Source: Sphingomicrobium sp.
GTDB taxonomy: Bacteria; Pseudomonadota; Alphaproteobacteria; Sphingomonadales; Sphingomonadaceae
Direction: 5' to 3'
DNA: 8,633 nt
NCBI GenBank assembly: GCA_030146725.1
Contig: JASLBJ010000020.1
Location: 1-8,633 of the forward strand
Shown here: one piece after another, positions 1 to 6,273 of the stretch
Layout of the letters: every line of letters begins with the position of its first letter
How positions within the stretch are numbered: position 1 is the first letter of the stretch
Translations under genes and position numbers: made by a program
Notes under the pieces: generated by a model
Seen by the model: only the letters and a program-made list of their open reading frames with translations
Databases searched by the model: none
What the model was told of the DNA's origin: nothing

Positions 1-603
1 CTCCGCTTCAGTCATGATCGGGCCGGGCCTAAGCAGCCTTATCCCTCCACCGGTTGCTGCAACGATGGTCGATTCAAGCCCGCGTTCGGTCGAGCCACCG
101 TCAACAATGAGCGGGATCCGCCCACCCAGTCCAAGCATCACATGCTCCGCCGAGGTCGGACTGATCGACCCGCTGGGGTTGGCGGAGGGCGCGGCAAGCG
201 GGCGGCCCGTGGCCTTGATTAGCGCGCGCATGGCCGGATGCGCGGGCACACGCAGCGCGACTGTCGACAGGCCGGCCGTCACCAGCGCGGCAATCGGGTG
301 CCCGGCCCGGAGCGACACGACCAGCGTCAGCGGACCGGGCCAGTGCTCGACGGCAAGCGCACGCGCCTGCGCATCGAACACGCCGATCCGCTCGGCAGCC
401 GCAAGGTCGGCAACATGGACGATCAGCGGATTGAAGCTCGGCCGCCCCTTGGCCTCGAACACGCGAGCGACCGCAGCCGGGTTGGTGGCGTCGGCAGCAA
501 GGCCATAGACCGTCTCGGTCGGCATCGCGACCGGCTCGCCCGCGAGGATCAGCGCCGCAGCTTCGTCAATCGCACCATCATCGAACAGGAGGACGCGGGT
601 CAT
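1..603 (-). CDS. tsaC: Threonylcarbamoyl-AMP synthase (TsaC/Sua5, YrdC domain), 3' end outside window
   Basis: Makes threonylcarbamoyl-AMP from threonine, bicarbonate and ATP in the cytoplasm, the first step of the t6A modification at position 37 of ANN-decoding tRNAs. The 201 visible residues form a complete YrdC domain: PTETVYGL (28-35), KGRPSFNPL (52-60), WPGPLTLV (88-95), RVPAHP (118-123), PSANPSGSISPT (139-150), STIV (178-181) and RPGPI (192-196). The ATG at 603 puts the first motif at the family's usual distance from the N-terminus. No clear Shine-Dalgarno precedes it. The frame is open at the left edge just where the YrdC domain ends, so the window cannot show whether this is a short TsaC or a long Sua5 with the extra C-terminal domain; the long form is inferred as more likely for an alphaproteobacterium. 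It lies 38 nt downstream of the GntR gene on the same strand and is probably the third gene of that operon. The family call is very secure. Confidence 0.95.
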   Translation of the reverse strand, partial: MTRVLLFDDGAIDEAAALILAGEPVAMPTETVYGLAADATNPAAVARVFEAKGRPSFNPLIVHVADLAAAERIGVFDAQARALAVEHWPGPLTLVVSLRAGHPIAALVTAGLSTVALRVPAHPAMRALIKATGRPLAAPSANPSGSISPTSAEHVMLGLGGRIPLIVDGGSTERGLESTIVAATGGGIRLLRPGPIMTEAE

Positions 604-641
604 CGGACAGGCGCTACCGCAATCGGGCAGCGGCGGCGAGT

Positions 642-713
642 TCAGGCGCGCTCGATCAGGCGGTCCGGCTCGATCATACTGACGGGCTCGATCAGACTGG
701 CGGGTTCGATCCC
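642..713 (-). repeat. Four tandem 18-bp units at the 3' end of the GntR gene
   Basis: Read on the minus strand, the last 72 nt of the regulator gene are four imperfect 18-nt units, and the stop codon is the end of the fourth. Each unit carries ATCGA near its start. They encode GIEPAS, LIEPVS, MIEPDR and LIERA-stop, so the protein ends in a short IEP repeat. The period is a multiple of three, so gain or loss of a unit would keep the frame. Confidence 0.8.
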
Positions 714-1028
714 GAGGCGCTGCATCCGATCGCGGATCTGCGGCCATTCCTCATCGAGAAATCGGCTGCGCTCGGAATCGCGCAGGCGAGCGCGGGCACC
801 CGGGGCGACGAACATGCCGACCCCACGCCGAACGACGATTAAACCTTCGTCCTGAAAACCCTGGTAGGCCTTGGCGACCGTCAGCGGATTGGCCGATTCC
901 TCGGCGGCAAAGGCGCGAACTGAGGGCAGGGCGTCGCCGTCGCCGTAGCGTCCGGCAAGGATTGCGTCGGCAATCGTCTCGCGCAGGCGGACATAAACGG
1001 GCTTCTCGTGCGGCTTGTTCAGCGTCAT
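642..1028 (-). CDS. GntR-family transcriptional regulator, YtrA-like
   Basis: A small DNA-binding regulator of 128 residues. The N-terminal winged helix-turn-helix is clear: PVYVRLRETIADAILAG (10-26), then LPSVRAFAAEESANPLTVAK (34-53) leading to AYQGFQDEGL, and wing residues RRGVGMFV (67-74). The NPLTVAKAY core and the short total length, with only about 50 residues after the wing, match the YtrA subfamily and not the FadR or HutC types with large ligand domains. The C-terminus is a predicted charged helix (81-110) followed by an IEP repeat. I chose the ATG at 1028. The frame stays open further upstream into the nitroreductase gene, but that extension has no family resemblance. No Shine-Dalgarno is visible; an imperfect dyad covers the start codon. 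It lies 31 nt after the nitroreductase gene and 38 nt before tsaC. YtrA regulators usually sit beside ABC transporter genes, which are absent here. The target genes are unknown; autoregulation of this operon is inferred. Confidence 0.9.
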   Translation of the reverse strand: MTLNKPHEKPVYVRLRETIADAILAGRYGDGDALPSVRAFAAEESANPLTVAKAYQGFQDEGLIVVRRGVGMFVAPGARARLRDSERSRFLDEEWPQIRDRMQRLGIEPASLIEPVSMIEPDRLIERA

Positions 1029-1045
1029 GCTGTGGTAATACAGCA
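1028..1045. promoter_or_regulatory. Imperfect dyad over the GntR start codon
   Basis: Arms TGCTGT and ACAGCA are separated by 6 bp whose central TA is also symmetric, giving 14 of 18 symmetric positions. The dyad includes the A of the regulator's ATG on the minus strand. GntR proteins bind short dyads as dimers, so it could be an autoregulatory operator, or a small RNA hairpin at the start codon. A dyad of this quality is expected by chance several times in a window of this size, so only its position argues for function. Confidence 0.3.
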
Positions 1046-1059
1046 GCGCGGTGGTAAGT

Positions 1060-1647
1060 TCAAGCGACCGGCGGCACCCACGGCCGCCATACGGTTGCAA
1101 GCGGCGCTCGGGGACGCTCCTCGAGCGGGCGGTCCGGAGTGCCGATGAACATGAAGCCGGCGATCCGCTCACCCGGAGCGCAAAAGGCAGCGCGCACCGT
1201 GTCCGAATAGGACGCCCAGCCGGTCAGCCAGCCGCCCACGAACCCGAGCGCATGGGCGGCGAGCAGCAGGTTCATCGCCGCTGCTCCGCACGACAGCTGC
1301 TGTTCCCAGCCGGGGATCTTGTGGTTGGCAATGGGAGCCGACACGAGCACGACCAGCGTGGGGGCTTGCCGCGCGAATTCCTCGGCTTTGTCATGATGTG
1401 CCGTGGTCGCGCCCAAGTCCTCCTCCGCAAGCGCCTGGCGCAGCAGCGCCGCAAGCGCATCGCGCTGGTCATCGGCGACCGTCACGAAACGCCACGGGAA
1501 CAGCTTGCCATGGTCGGGCGTGCGTGCGGCGATGGTCAGGATGCGCTCGAGTTCCTGCGCCGTGGGACCCGGACCGACCATCTCGCGCGGCCGCCCGGAA
1601 CGGCGGCTTTCGAGCAGCGTAAGCGTGGACGAGCGGTCGTTGAGCAT
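1060..1647 (-). CDS. YdjA-like nitroreductase family protein
   Basis: A putative FMN-dependent NAD(P)H oxidoreductase of the small nitroreductase fold, 195 residues, close to the roughly 185-residue length of E. coli YdjA. The N-terminal RRS (15-17) fits the phosphate-binding arginines of FMN. ARTPDHGKLFPWRF (41-54) is the characteristic YdjA-type motif (usually RAPDHGxLxPWRF). IPGWEQQLSCGAAAMNLLLA (111-130) followed by AHALGFVGGWLTG (to 143) is the dimer and FMN region, and GFMFIGTP (164-171) precedes the usual C-terminal basic-proline tail. I chose ATG 1647, which places RRS where homologues have it and has a weak GACGGG upstream; in-frame starts at 1662 and 1686 would add 5 or 13 residues without family support. 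It is the first gene of the minus-strand operon, across a short divergent gap from the peptide transporter. The physiological substrate of YdjA-type enzymes is not established, so none is assigned. Confidence 0.9.
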   Translation of the reverse strand: MLNDRSSTLTLLESRRSGRPREMVGPGPTAQELERILTIAARTPDHGKLFPWRFVTVADDQRDALAALLRQALAEEDLGATTAHHDKAEEFARQAPTLVVLVSAPIANHKIPGWEQQLSCGAAAMNLLLAAHALGFVGGWLTGWASYSDTVRAAFCAPGERIAGFMFIGTPDRPLEERPRAPLATVWRPWVPPVA

Positions 1648-1768
1648 CTTGCCCGTCCGCATAGGCAAGTAAGCTGCTCGCAACAATCGGCTTCACATGG
1701 CGAAAAGGCTCGTTAGGGTGCCGCTGCATCCGCCGCGAGAGCGAACCAAATTGACGGGAGAGTATTGA
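1648..1768. promoter_or_regulatory. Divergent intergenic region, likely promoters for both operons
   Basis: This 121-bp gap is the only place where transcription diverges, so by position it should hold the promoters for the nitroreductase-GntR-tsaC unit and for the POT-amidohydrolase unit. I see no convincing promoter. On the minus strand TTGTTG is followed after 17 nt by TATGCG, ending just upstream of the nitroreductase start; on the plus strand TTGACG at 1751-1756 lies too close to the start codon to serve as its -35 box. No strong palindrome was seen. Confidence 0.45.
1756..1762 (+). promoter_or_regulatory. Ribosome binding site deciding the GTG start of the POT transporter
   Basis: GGGAGAG ends 6 nt before the GTG at 1769. 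The in-frame ATGs at 1778 and 1787 lack a site at suitable spacing, and the ATG at 1865 has only a GGCGGA directly abutting it. This supports the longest form of the protein, including its extra N-terminal hydrophobic segment. Confidence 0.6.
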
Positions 1769-3415
1769 GTGACCGCAATGAAGGACATGTCGGCCTGGAA
1801 CGAAGGTGACTGGATCGCCGTCATCTCGCTGTTCATCCTTGCAGGCTTTCTCGCGATCGGCGGAATGATCGCGGCCAGCAACAAGGACGAGGCGTTCGGC
1901 CAGCCCAAGGGCCTCTACATGCTGTTCTTCGCCGAGATGTGGGAGCGTTTCTCCTACTACGGCATGCGCGCGCTGCTGATTTTCTATCTCACCCAGCACT
2001 GGCTGTTCAACGATTCCAAGTCGACCCTGATCTACGGCGCCTACACCAGCCTGGTGTACATCACCCCGGTACTGGGCGGTTATCTTGCCGACCGCTACCT
2101 CGGTCAGCGCAAGGCGGTGCTGTTCGGCGGCGTGCTGCTGGCGATCGGCCACAGCCTGATGGCGGTCGAAGGCGTCGGCGGCCAGAACGATCCGACCATC
2201 AACGTCTTCTGGGCGGCCTTGGCCTTCATCATCGTCGGCTCGGGTTTCCTCAAGGCCAACATCTCGGTGATGGTCGGGCAATTGTACAAGCTCACCGACA
2301 TTCGCCGCGATGGCGCCTACACCATCTTCTACATGGGCATTAACGTTGGTGCCGCGCTCGGAACGATCCTCGTTGGCTACCTCGGCCAGACCATCGGCTG
2401 GGGCTACGGCTTCGGCCTTGCCGGCATCGGCATGCTGGCTGGCCTCGTCGTCTTCGTGCTCGGCAAGAAAGCGCTGCTCGGCAATGGCGAGGCGCCCGGC
2501 CATCTGTCGCGCCAGACCGAGTTCACGCTCTATGGCATCGGCTTTGCCGCCGTCGCGGTGATCTGGGGACTGGTCCAGTATCAGGACGTCATCCAGTCGC
2601 TGCTGATCGTCTCGGGCGTCGGACTGCTCGGCTACGTGCTGTACGAAGCGTTCAAGCTCGACAAGCAGCCGCGCGACCGCATCTTCGCGATCCTCTTCCT
2701 GATCTCGCTCAACCCGTTGTTCTGGGGTCTGTTCGAGCAGGCTGGCGGCAGTCTCAACCTCTACACCGACCGCTATGTCGACCGGCAGGGCGTGCCCGCG
2801 TCGATCTTCCAGTCGATCAATCCCATTTACATCATCCTCCTTGCGCCGCTGTTCGCGGGTCTGTGGGTGATGCTCGGCAGGCGCGGGCTGGAACCCTCGG
2901 CACCCGCCAAGTTCGGGCTTGCCCTGTTCCAGGTCGGCTTGTCGTTCCTGGTGTTCGTGTGGGGCGCGCAGGCGGTCGGAATGGCCGCGATGACGCCGGT
3001 CATCTTCGTGTTCCTCATCTATCTGCTGCAGACGACCGGCGAACTGTGCCTCTCGCCGGTAGGCCTGTCGGCAATGAACCGGCTCGCGCCCAAGTTCATG
3101 GCCAGCCTGATCATGGGCGCCTGGTTCTACATGACCGCGGTCGGCAATTTCGTCGCCGGCAAGATCGGCGAGGCCACCGGCGGCCACGACGGCGAGATGA
3201 CCAAGGAAGCGACGCTCGACGTCTACAGCACCATCGGGTGGTGGACGATCGGGATCAGCGTCGCGGTCTTGGCGGTGTCGCCGTTCGTGAAGAAGCTGAT
3301 GCACCTCGACACGCTCAAGGACGAGGAACTCGCCGGGCGTGACGAGCTGGCCGAGAACCAGGGTGCCGGGATGCACCCCGAGCGCGAGACCGCACCGCGG
3401 CCGGCGTCGAGCTGA
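1769..3415 (+). CDS. Proton-dependent oligopeptide transporter, POT/PTR2 family
   Basis: An inner-membrane MFS symporter that takes up di- and tripeptides with protons; 548 residues. Family marks are complete: EMWERFSYYG (56-65, the ExxER proton-coupling motif), GGYLADRYLGQRK (103-115), GFLKANIS with the conserved lysine K162, FYMGINVG (187-194, PTR2 signature), NPLFWGLFEQ (315-324) and TGELCLSPVG with E425 (421-431). About 14 hydrophobic segments follow residue 45, as in bacterial POTs with two extra central helices. Unusually, a further hydrophobic segment (about 15-36) precedes the first canonical helix. GTG 1769 is chosen for its Shine-Dalgarno; ATG 1865 would give a protein of normal size, but the 32-codon leader has the same G/C-rich third positions as the rest. 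The C-terminal tail (about 513-548) is hydrophilic. The stop codon overlaps the next gene's ATG by 1 nt, so it is translationally coupled to an exported hydrolase. Substrate specificity cannot be read from the sequence. Confidence 0.95.
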   Translation: MTAMKDMSAWNEGDWIAVISLFILAGFLAIGGMIAASNKDEAFGQPKGLYMLFFAEMWERFSYYGMRALLIFYLTQHWLFNDSKSTLIYGAYTSLVYITPVLGGYLADRYLGQRKAVLFGGVLLAIGHSLMAVEGVGGQNDPTINVFWAALAFIIVGSGFLKANISVMVGQLYKLTDIRRDGAYTIFYMGINVGAALGTILVGYLGQTIGWGYGFGLAGIGMLAGLVVFVLGKKALLGNGEAPGHLSRQTEFTLYGIGFAAVAVIWGLVQYQDVIQSLLIVSGVGLLGYVLYEAFKLDKQPRDRIFAILFLISLNPLFWGLFEQAGGSLNLYTDRYVDRQGVPASIFQSINPIYIILLAPLFAGLWVMLGRRGLEPSAPAKFGLALFQVGLSFLVFVWGAQAVGMAAMTPVIFVFLIYLLQTTGELCLSPVGLSAMNRLAPKFMASLIMGAWFYMTAVGNFVAGKIGEATGGHDGEMTKEATLDVYSTIGWWTIGISVAVLAVSPFVKKLMHLDTLKDEELAGRDELAENQGAGMHPERETAPRPASS

Positions 3416-4794
3416 TGCGCGGCACGGCCGGGGCACCAGCCCTCCTTGCGGCGCTGTTGCTCGCCGGCTGCGCCACCGCGTCCAAGCCGCCGGTGCGGAT
3501 CAACGAGGATCCGTTCGCCTCGACCTACGTCCGCTACCCCGGCCAGCCGACGACGATTGCCAACGTTACAATCCTCGATGGCGAGGGCGGCCGGATCGAG
3601 CGCGGCTGGGTCACCCTTGCCGACGGGCTGATTTCCGGCCTGGGTGAAGGCGCCCCACCGACCGCCGGCACCCTCGCCATCGACGGCACCGGCAAGTTCG
3701 TCACCCCCGGCATCATCGATGTCCACAGCCACCTCGGCAACTATCCCTCACCGGGGGTCGAGGCGCACCAGGACGGCAACGAGGCGACTTCGCCCGGCCG
3801 GCCCGAAGTGTGGGCCGAGCACAGCGTGTGGCCGCAGGATCCGGGCTTCAGCCGAGCGCTCGCCAATGGCGGCGTGACCGCGCTCCAAGTGCTGCCCGGC
3901 TCGGCAAATCTGTTCGGCGGCCGCTCGGTCACGCTCAAGAATGTGCCCGCGCGAACCGTTCAGGGGATGAAGTTTCCCGGCGCGCCGTACGGCCTGAAAA
4001 TGGCCTGCGGCGAGAACCCCAAGCGGGTCTATGGCTCGAAGGGCACGATGCCGCAGACCCGGATGGGCAATATCGCGCTCGTCCGCCAAACGTGGATCAA
4101 CGCTTTGGCTTACAAGCGCAAGTGGGATGCCTACGACAGCGACGGCGGCACGATGCCCGACCGCGATCTCGCCATGGACACCCTGCGCGGAGTGCTTGCG
4201 GGCAAGATCATCATCCACAACCACTGTTACCGCGCCGACGAAATGGCGAACATGATCGATGTCGCCAGGGAGATGGGCTACAAGATCGGCACCTTCCACC
4301 ACGCGGTCGAGAGCTACAAGATCGCCGACCTGCTCGCGGCCAACAATATCTGCTCGGCGATGTGGGCCGACTGGTACGGCTTCAAGCTCGAAAGCTATGA
4401 CGGGATCAACGAGAACATTCCGTTCGTCCATAATGCCGGCGCCTGCGCGATCGTCCATTCCGACGATCCCAACGGGATCCAGCGACTCAACCAGGAGGCC
4501 GCAAAGGCGCTTGCCGACGGCCGGCGCGCAGGGATCAACGTCAGCGACGCGGTCGCCTGGACCTGGCTCAGCAGCAATCCGGCCAGGGCGCTCGGCATTT
4601 TCGAGCGGACCGGAAGCCTGAAGTCCGGCAAGATGGCCGATGTCGTGCTGTGGAACGGCAATCCGTTCAGCACCTATGCCCGCCCCGAACGGGTGTGGAT
4701 CGACGGCGCGCTGATGTACGACGCCAACGATCCCAAGCGCCGCCCGGTCAGCGATTTCGAGCTTGGCCAGCCGGGCGAAGGGGACGTGAAGTGA
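3415..4794 (+). CDS. Exported lipoprotein amidohydrolase (imidazolonepropionase-like, metal site intact)
   Basis: A predicted metal-dependent hydrolase of the amidohydrolase superfamily, 459 residues, anchored in the cell envelope. The N-terminus is a lipoprotein signal with lipobox LAGC (16-19); alanine follows C19, so outer-membrane sorting is plausible. The first strand of the composite beta-sandwich (47-95) leads into VTPGIIDVHSHLG (96-108), with metal ligands H104 and H106. Further candidate ligands are H268 and H270 in IIIHNH, H295 or H296 in GTFHHA, and D350 in HSDD. The fold closes with GSLKSGKMADVVLWNGNP (400-417), the usual C-terminal sandwich. Relatives hydrolyse amide bonds of dipeptides, imidazolones or similar compounds; beyond that the substrate is not predictable. 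Its ATG overlaps the transporter's TGA, and its TGA overlaps the next gene's GTG. The context suggests it cleaves a peptide-like compound whose product the POT transporter imports. Catalytic competence is inferred from the retained ligands. Confidence 0.92.
   Translation: MRGTAGAPALLAALLLAGCATASKPPVRINEDPFASTYVRYPGQPTTIANVTILDGEGGRIERGWVTLADGLISGLGEGAPPTAGTLAIDGTGKFVTPGIIDVHSHLGNYPSPGVEAHQDGNEATSPGRPEVWAEHSVWPQDPGFSRALANGGVTALQVLPGSANLFGGRSVTLKNVPARTVQGMKFPGAPYGLKMACGENPKRVYGSKGTMPQTRMGNIALVRQTWINALAYKRKWDAYDSDGGTMPDRDLAMDTLRGVLAGKIIIHNHCYRADEMANMIDVAREMGYKIGTFHHAVESYKIADLLAANNICSAMWADWYGFKLESYDGINENIPFVHNAGACAIVHSDDPNGIQRLNQEAAKALADGRRAGINVSDAVAWTWLSSNPARALGIFERTGSLKSGKMADVVLWNGNPFSTYARPERVWIDGALMYDANDPKRRPVSDFELGQPGEGDVK
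4777..4784 (+). promoter_or_regulatory. Ribosome binding site for the second amidohydrolase
   Basis: GAAGGGGA lies inside the end of the preceding gene, 6 nt before the GTG at 4791. It fixes this GTG, in the 4-nt overlap GTGA, as the start and places a good Sec signal peptide at the N-terminus. The frame is open upstream to an ATG at 4650, but that would bury the signal peptide. Confidence 0.7.
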
Positions 4795-6194
4795 ACCCCG
4801 CCAGCCGACTGCGCGCGATCCCGGCAGCCCTGCTCGCAGCCTGTACGCTGTTCGCGATCCCAGCCCCGGCCCAGACCATCGCGATCACCGGGGCCACGGT
4901 GGCGCTCGGCGACGGCGGCGAGCCGCTGCAGGGGGCCACGGTCGTGCTTCGCAACGGGCGGATCGTTGCAGCCGGTCCCGGCGCTGCAATCCCGGCCGGA
5001 GCGGAGATCGTCGACGCGACCGGCAAATGGGTCACGCCCGGCATCGTCGCCGGCTTCTCGCGCCTCGGCCTCAGCGAAGTCGACCTCAGTGCCGAGAATA
5101 CCGAGGATCTCAGCGCCACCGGTCCGTTCAGCGCTGCCATCGACATCGTGCCCGCGATCAACCCGCTCGGCACTCCGATCGCCGTCAACCGCGCCGACGG
5201 CGTGACCCGCGCGATCGTCGCTCCAGGCACCTCGCGAAGCATCTTCGCCGGGCAGGGCGCGGTGATCGACACCGGGGCCGACATGGACCCGATCACCTCG
5301 GCGCGGCATTTCCAGTTCGTCGAGCTTGGCGAATCGGGCGCGGCCACCGCCGGCGGTTCGCGTGCCTCGGCCCATGTGCTGTTCCGCAATGCCCTGCGCG
5401 AAGCCGACGACATCGGCCGAAATGCGGCCCCGATCACCGGCGGCGGCGCCCGGCGGCAGGACGAGCGCAACCAGCCGATTGTCCGCAATCCCAACGAATC
5501 GCGCCTGCTCGGAAGCGAGCGCGGCCAGGACGTGCTGCTCACCCGCTTCGACGCCGCCGCACTGGTGCCCGTCCTCCGCGGCCAGCAACATCTGCTCGTC
5601 CACGTCGAGCGCGCAAGTGACATCCTCCAGGTGCTGCGCCTGCGCCGCGAGTTCCCGAGCCTCAAGCTGGTACTGGTCGGCGCAAGCGAAGGCTGGACGG
5701 TTGCCGGACAGATTGCCGCTGCCGGCGTTCCGGTCATCGCTTCGGCCGTCAACAGCCTTCCGGCTTCGTTCGAACAGCTTGCCGCGACCCAGTCCAACGT
5801 TGGCCGGATGCTCGCCGCCGGAGTCCGGGTCTCGATCGGAATGATCGACGACAACGACACGCGCTATCTGTTCAACCAGCGCCAATATGCCGGCAACCTC
5901 GTCGCCCTCGGCAAGGTGCCCGGCGCGTCCGGCCTCAGCTGGGGCGAGGCGCTGGCGATGATCACCTCGCGCCCTGCCGAAGCGATCGGCATGGGGAGCG
6001 ACTTCGGCAGCCTCACTGCCGGGCGCCGGGCCGACGTGGTCATCTGGTCGGGCGATCCGCTCGAGGGGGCAAGCGCCGCCGAAGCGGTATTCATCGACGG
6101 CATCCGGCAGCCGCTGACCAACCATCAGACCAGGCTTCGCGACCGCTATCGCGGGCTGATCCGCCGCGACCTGCCCGAGGCCTACCGCCATTGA
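4791..6194 (+). CDS. Exported amidohydrolase-like protein lacking the HxH metal motif, likely pseudoenzyme
   Basis: A 467-residue paralogue of the preceding protein. A Sec signal peptide (1-27, probable cleavage after APA 25-27) means it is soluble in the periplasm, not a lipoprotein. The amidohydrolase frame is clear at both ends: beta-sandwich strands (29-80), VTPGIVAGFSRLG (81-93), and GSLTAGRRADVVIWSGDP (406-423). However, compared with VTPGIIDVHSHLG of its neighbour, both metal histidines are replaced (F89 and R91) and the preceding Asp is A87. IIIHNH is LLVHVE here, keeping H271 but replacing the next ligand by E273, and GTFHHA aligns with VLVGAS, so that histidine is lost too. An acidic pair (D353, D354) remains near the last ligand position. 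Metal-dependent catalysis by the usual mechanism looks impossible; a structural, substrate-binding or partner role is inferred. GTG 4791 overlaps the upstream stop by 4 nt. A divergent active site using other ligands is not excluded. Confidence 0.88.
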   Translation: MNPASRLRAIPAALLAACTLFAIPAPAQTIAITGATVALGDGGEPLQGATVVLRNGRIVAAGPGAAIPAGAEIVDATGKWVTPGIVAGFSRLGLSEVDLSAENTEDLSATGPFSAAIDIVPAINPLGTPIAVNRADGVTRAIVAPGTSRSIFAGQGAVIDTGADMDPITSARHFQFVELGESGAATAGGSRASAHVLFRNALREADDIGRNAAPITGGGARRQDERNQPIVRNPNESRLLGSERGQDVLLTRFDAAALVPVLRGQQHLLVHVERASDILQVLRLRREFPSLKLVLVGASEGWTVAGQIAAAGVPVIASAVNSLPASFEQLAATQSNVGRMLAAGVRVSIGMIDDNDTRYLFNQRQYAGNLVALGKVPGASGLSWGEALAMITSRPAEAIGMGSDFGSLTAGRRADVVIWSGDPLEGASAAEAVFIDGIRQPLTNHQTRLRDRYRGLIRRDLPEAYRH

Positions 6195-6251
6195 CAGCAC
6201 CGCTGCGTTGAGTTCCCGACAGGAGTGCACCCGCCCTATGCCGGAGCCGCA

Positions 6252-6273
6252 ATGACGGCTAATCAGCGGTCAT
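6252..6273. promoter_or_regulatory. 22-bp imperfect dyad over the glmM start codon
   Basis: Arms ATGAC-G-GCT and AGC-G-GTCAT surround a central AATC; 18 of 22 positions are symmetric, and the right arm covers the first two bases of the glmM ATG. As RNA it could fold into a 5-bp plus 3-bp stem with one G-G mismatch and a 4-nt loop that occludes the start; as DNA it resembles a dimer operator. A competing small hairpin (AGCCG/CGGCT, 6245-6260) overlaps it. Roughly one dyad this good is expected by chance in a window of this size. Confidence 0.35.

Noticed and set aside
1029..1172. N-terminal extension of the GntR regulator into the nitroreductase gene
   Set aside because: The extra residues are the out-of-frame reading of the nitroreductase C-terminus and do not resemble GntR proteins, whose winged helix begins near the ATG at 1028.
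1469..3436. A 655-codon open frame on the minus strand opposite the transporter gene
   Set aside because: It is antisense to a POT gene with complete family motifs, has arginine-, glutamate- and histidine-rich low-complexity composition, and resembles no family. Long antisense frames are usual in GC-rich genes.
4650..4790. N-terminal extension of the second amidohydrolase to an upstream ATG
   Set aside because: It would overlap the preceding gene by 145 nt, bury the signal peptide, and ignore the good ribosome binding site before GTG 4791.
6191..6196. TTGACA as a -35 promoter box for glmM
   Set aside because: The hexamer is perfect, but no acceptable -10 box occurs 16-18 nt downstream, and it overlaps the last codons of the upstream gene.
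4674..6230. A 518-codon open frame on the minus strand opposite the second amidohydrolase
   Set aside because: Its translation is a shadow of the coding strand's codon bias, whereas the plus-strand frame has a signal peptide and clear amidohydrolase ends.
6238..6255. Tiny open frame of five codons upstream of glmM
   Set aside because: It is too short to judge, has no ribosome binding site, and such frames occur by chance.
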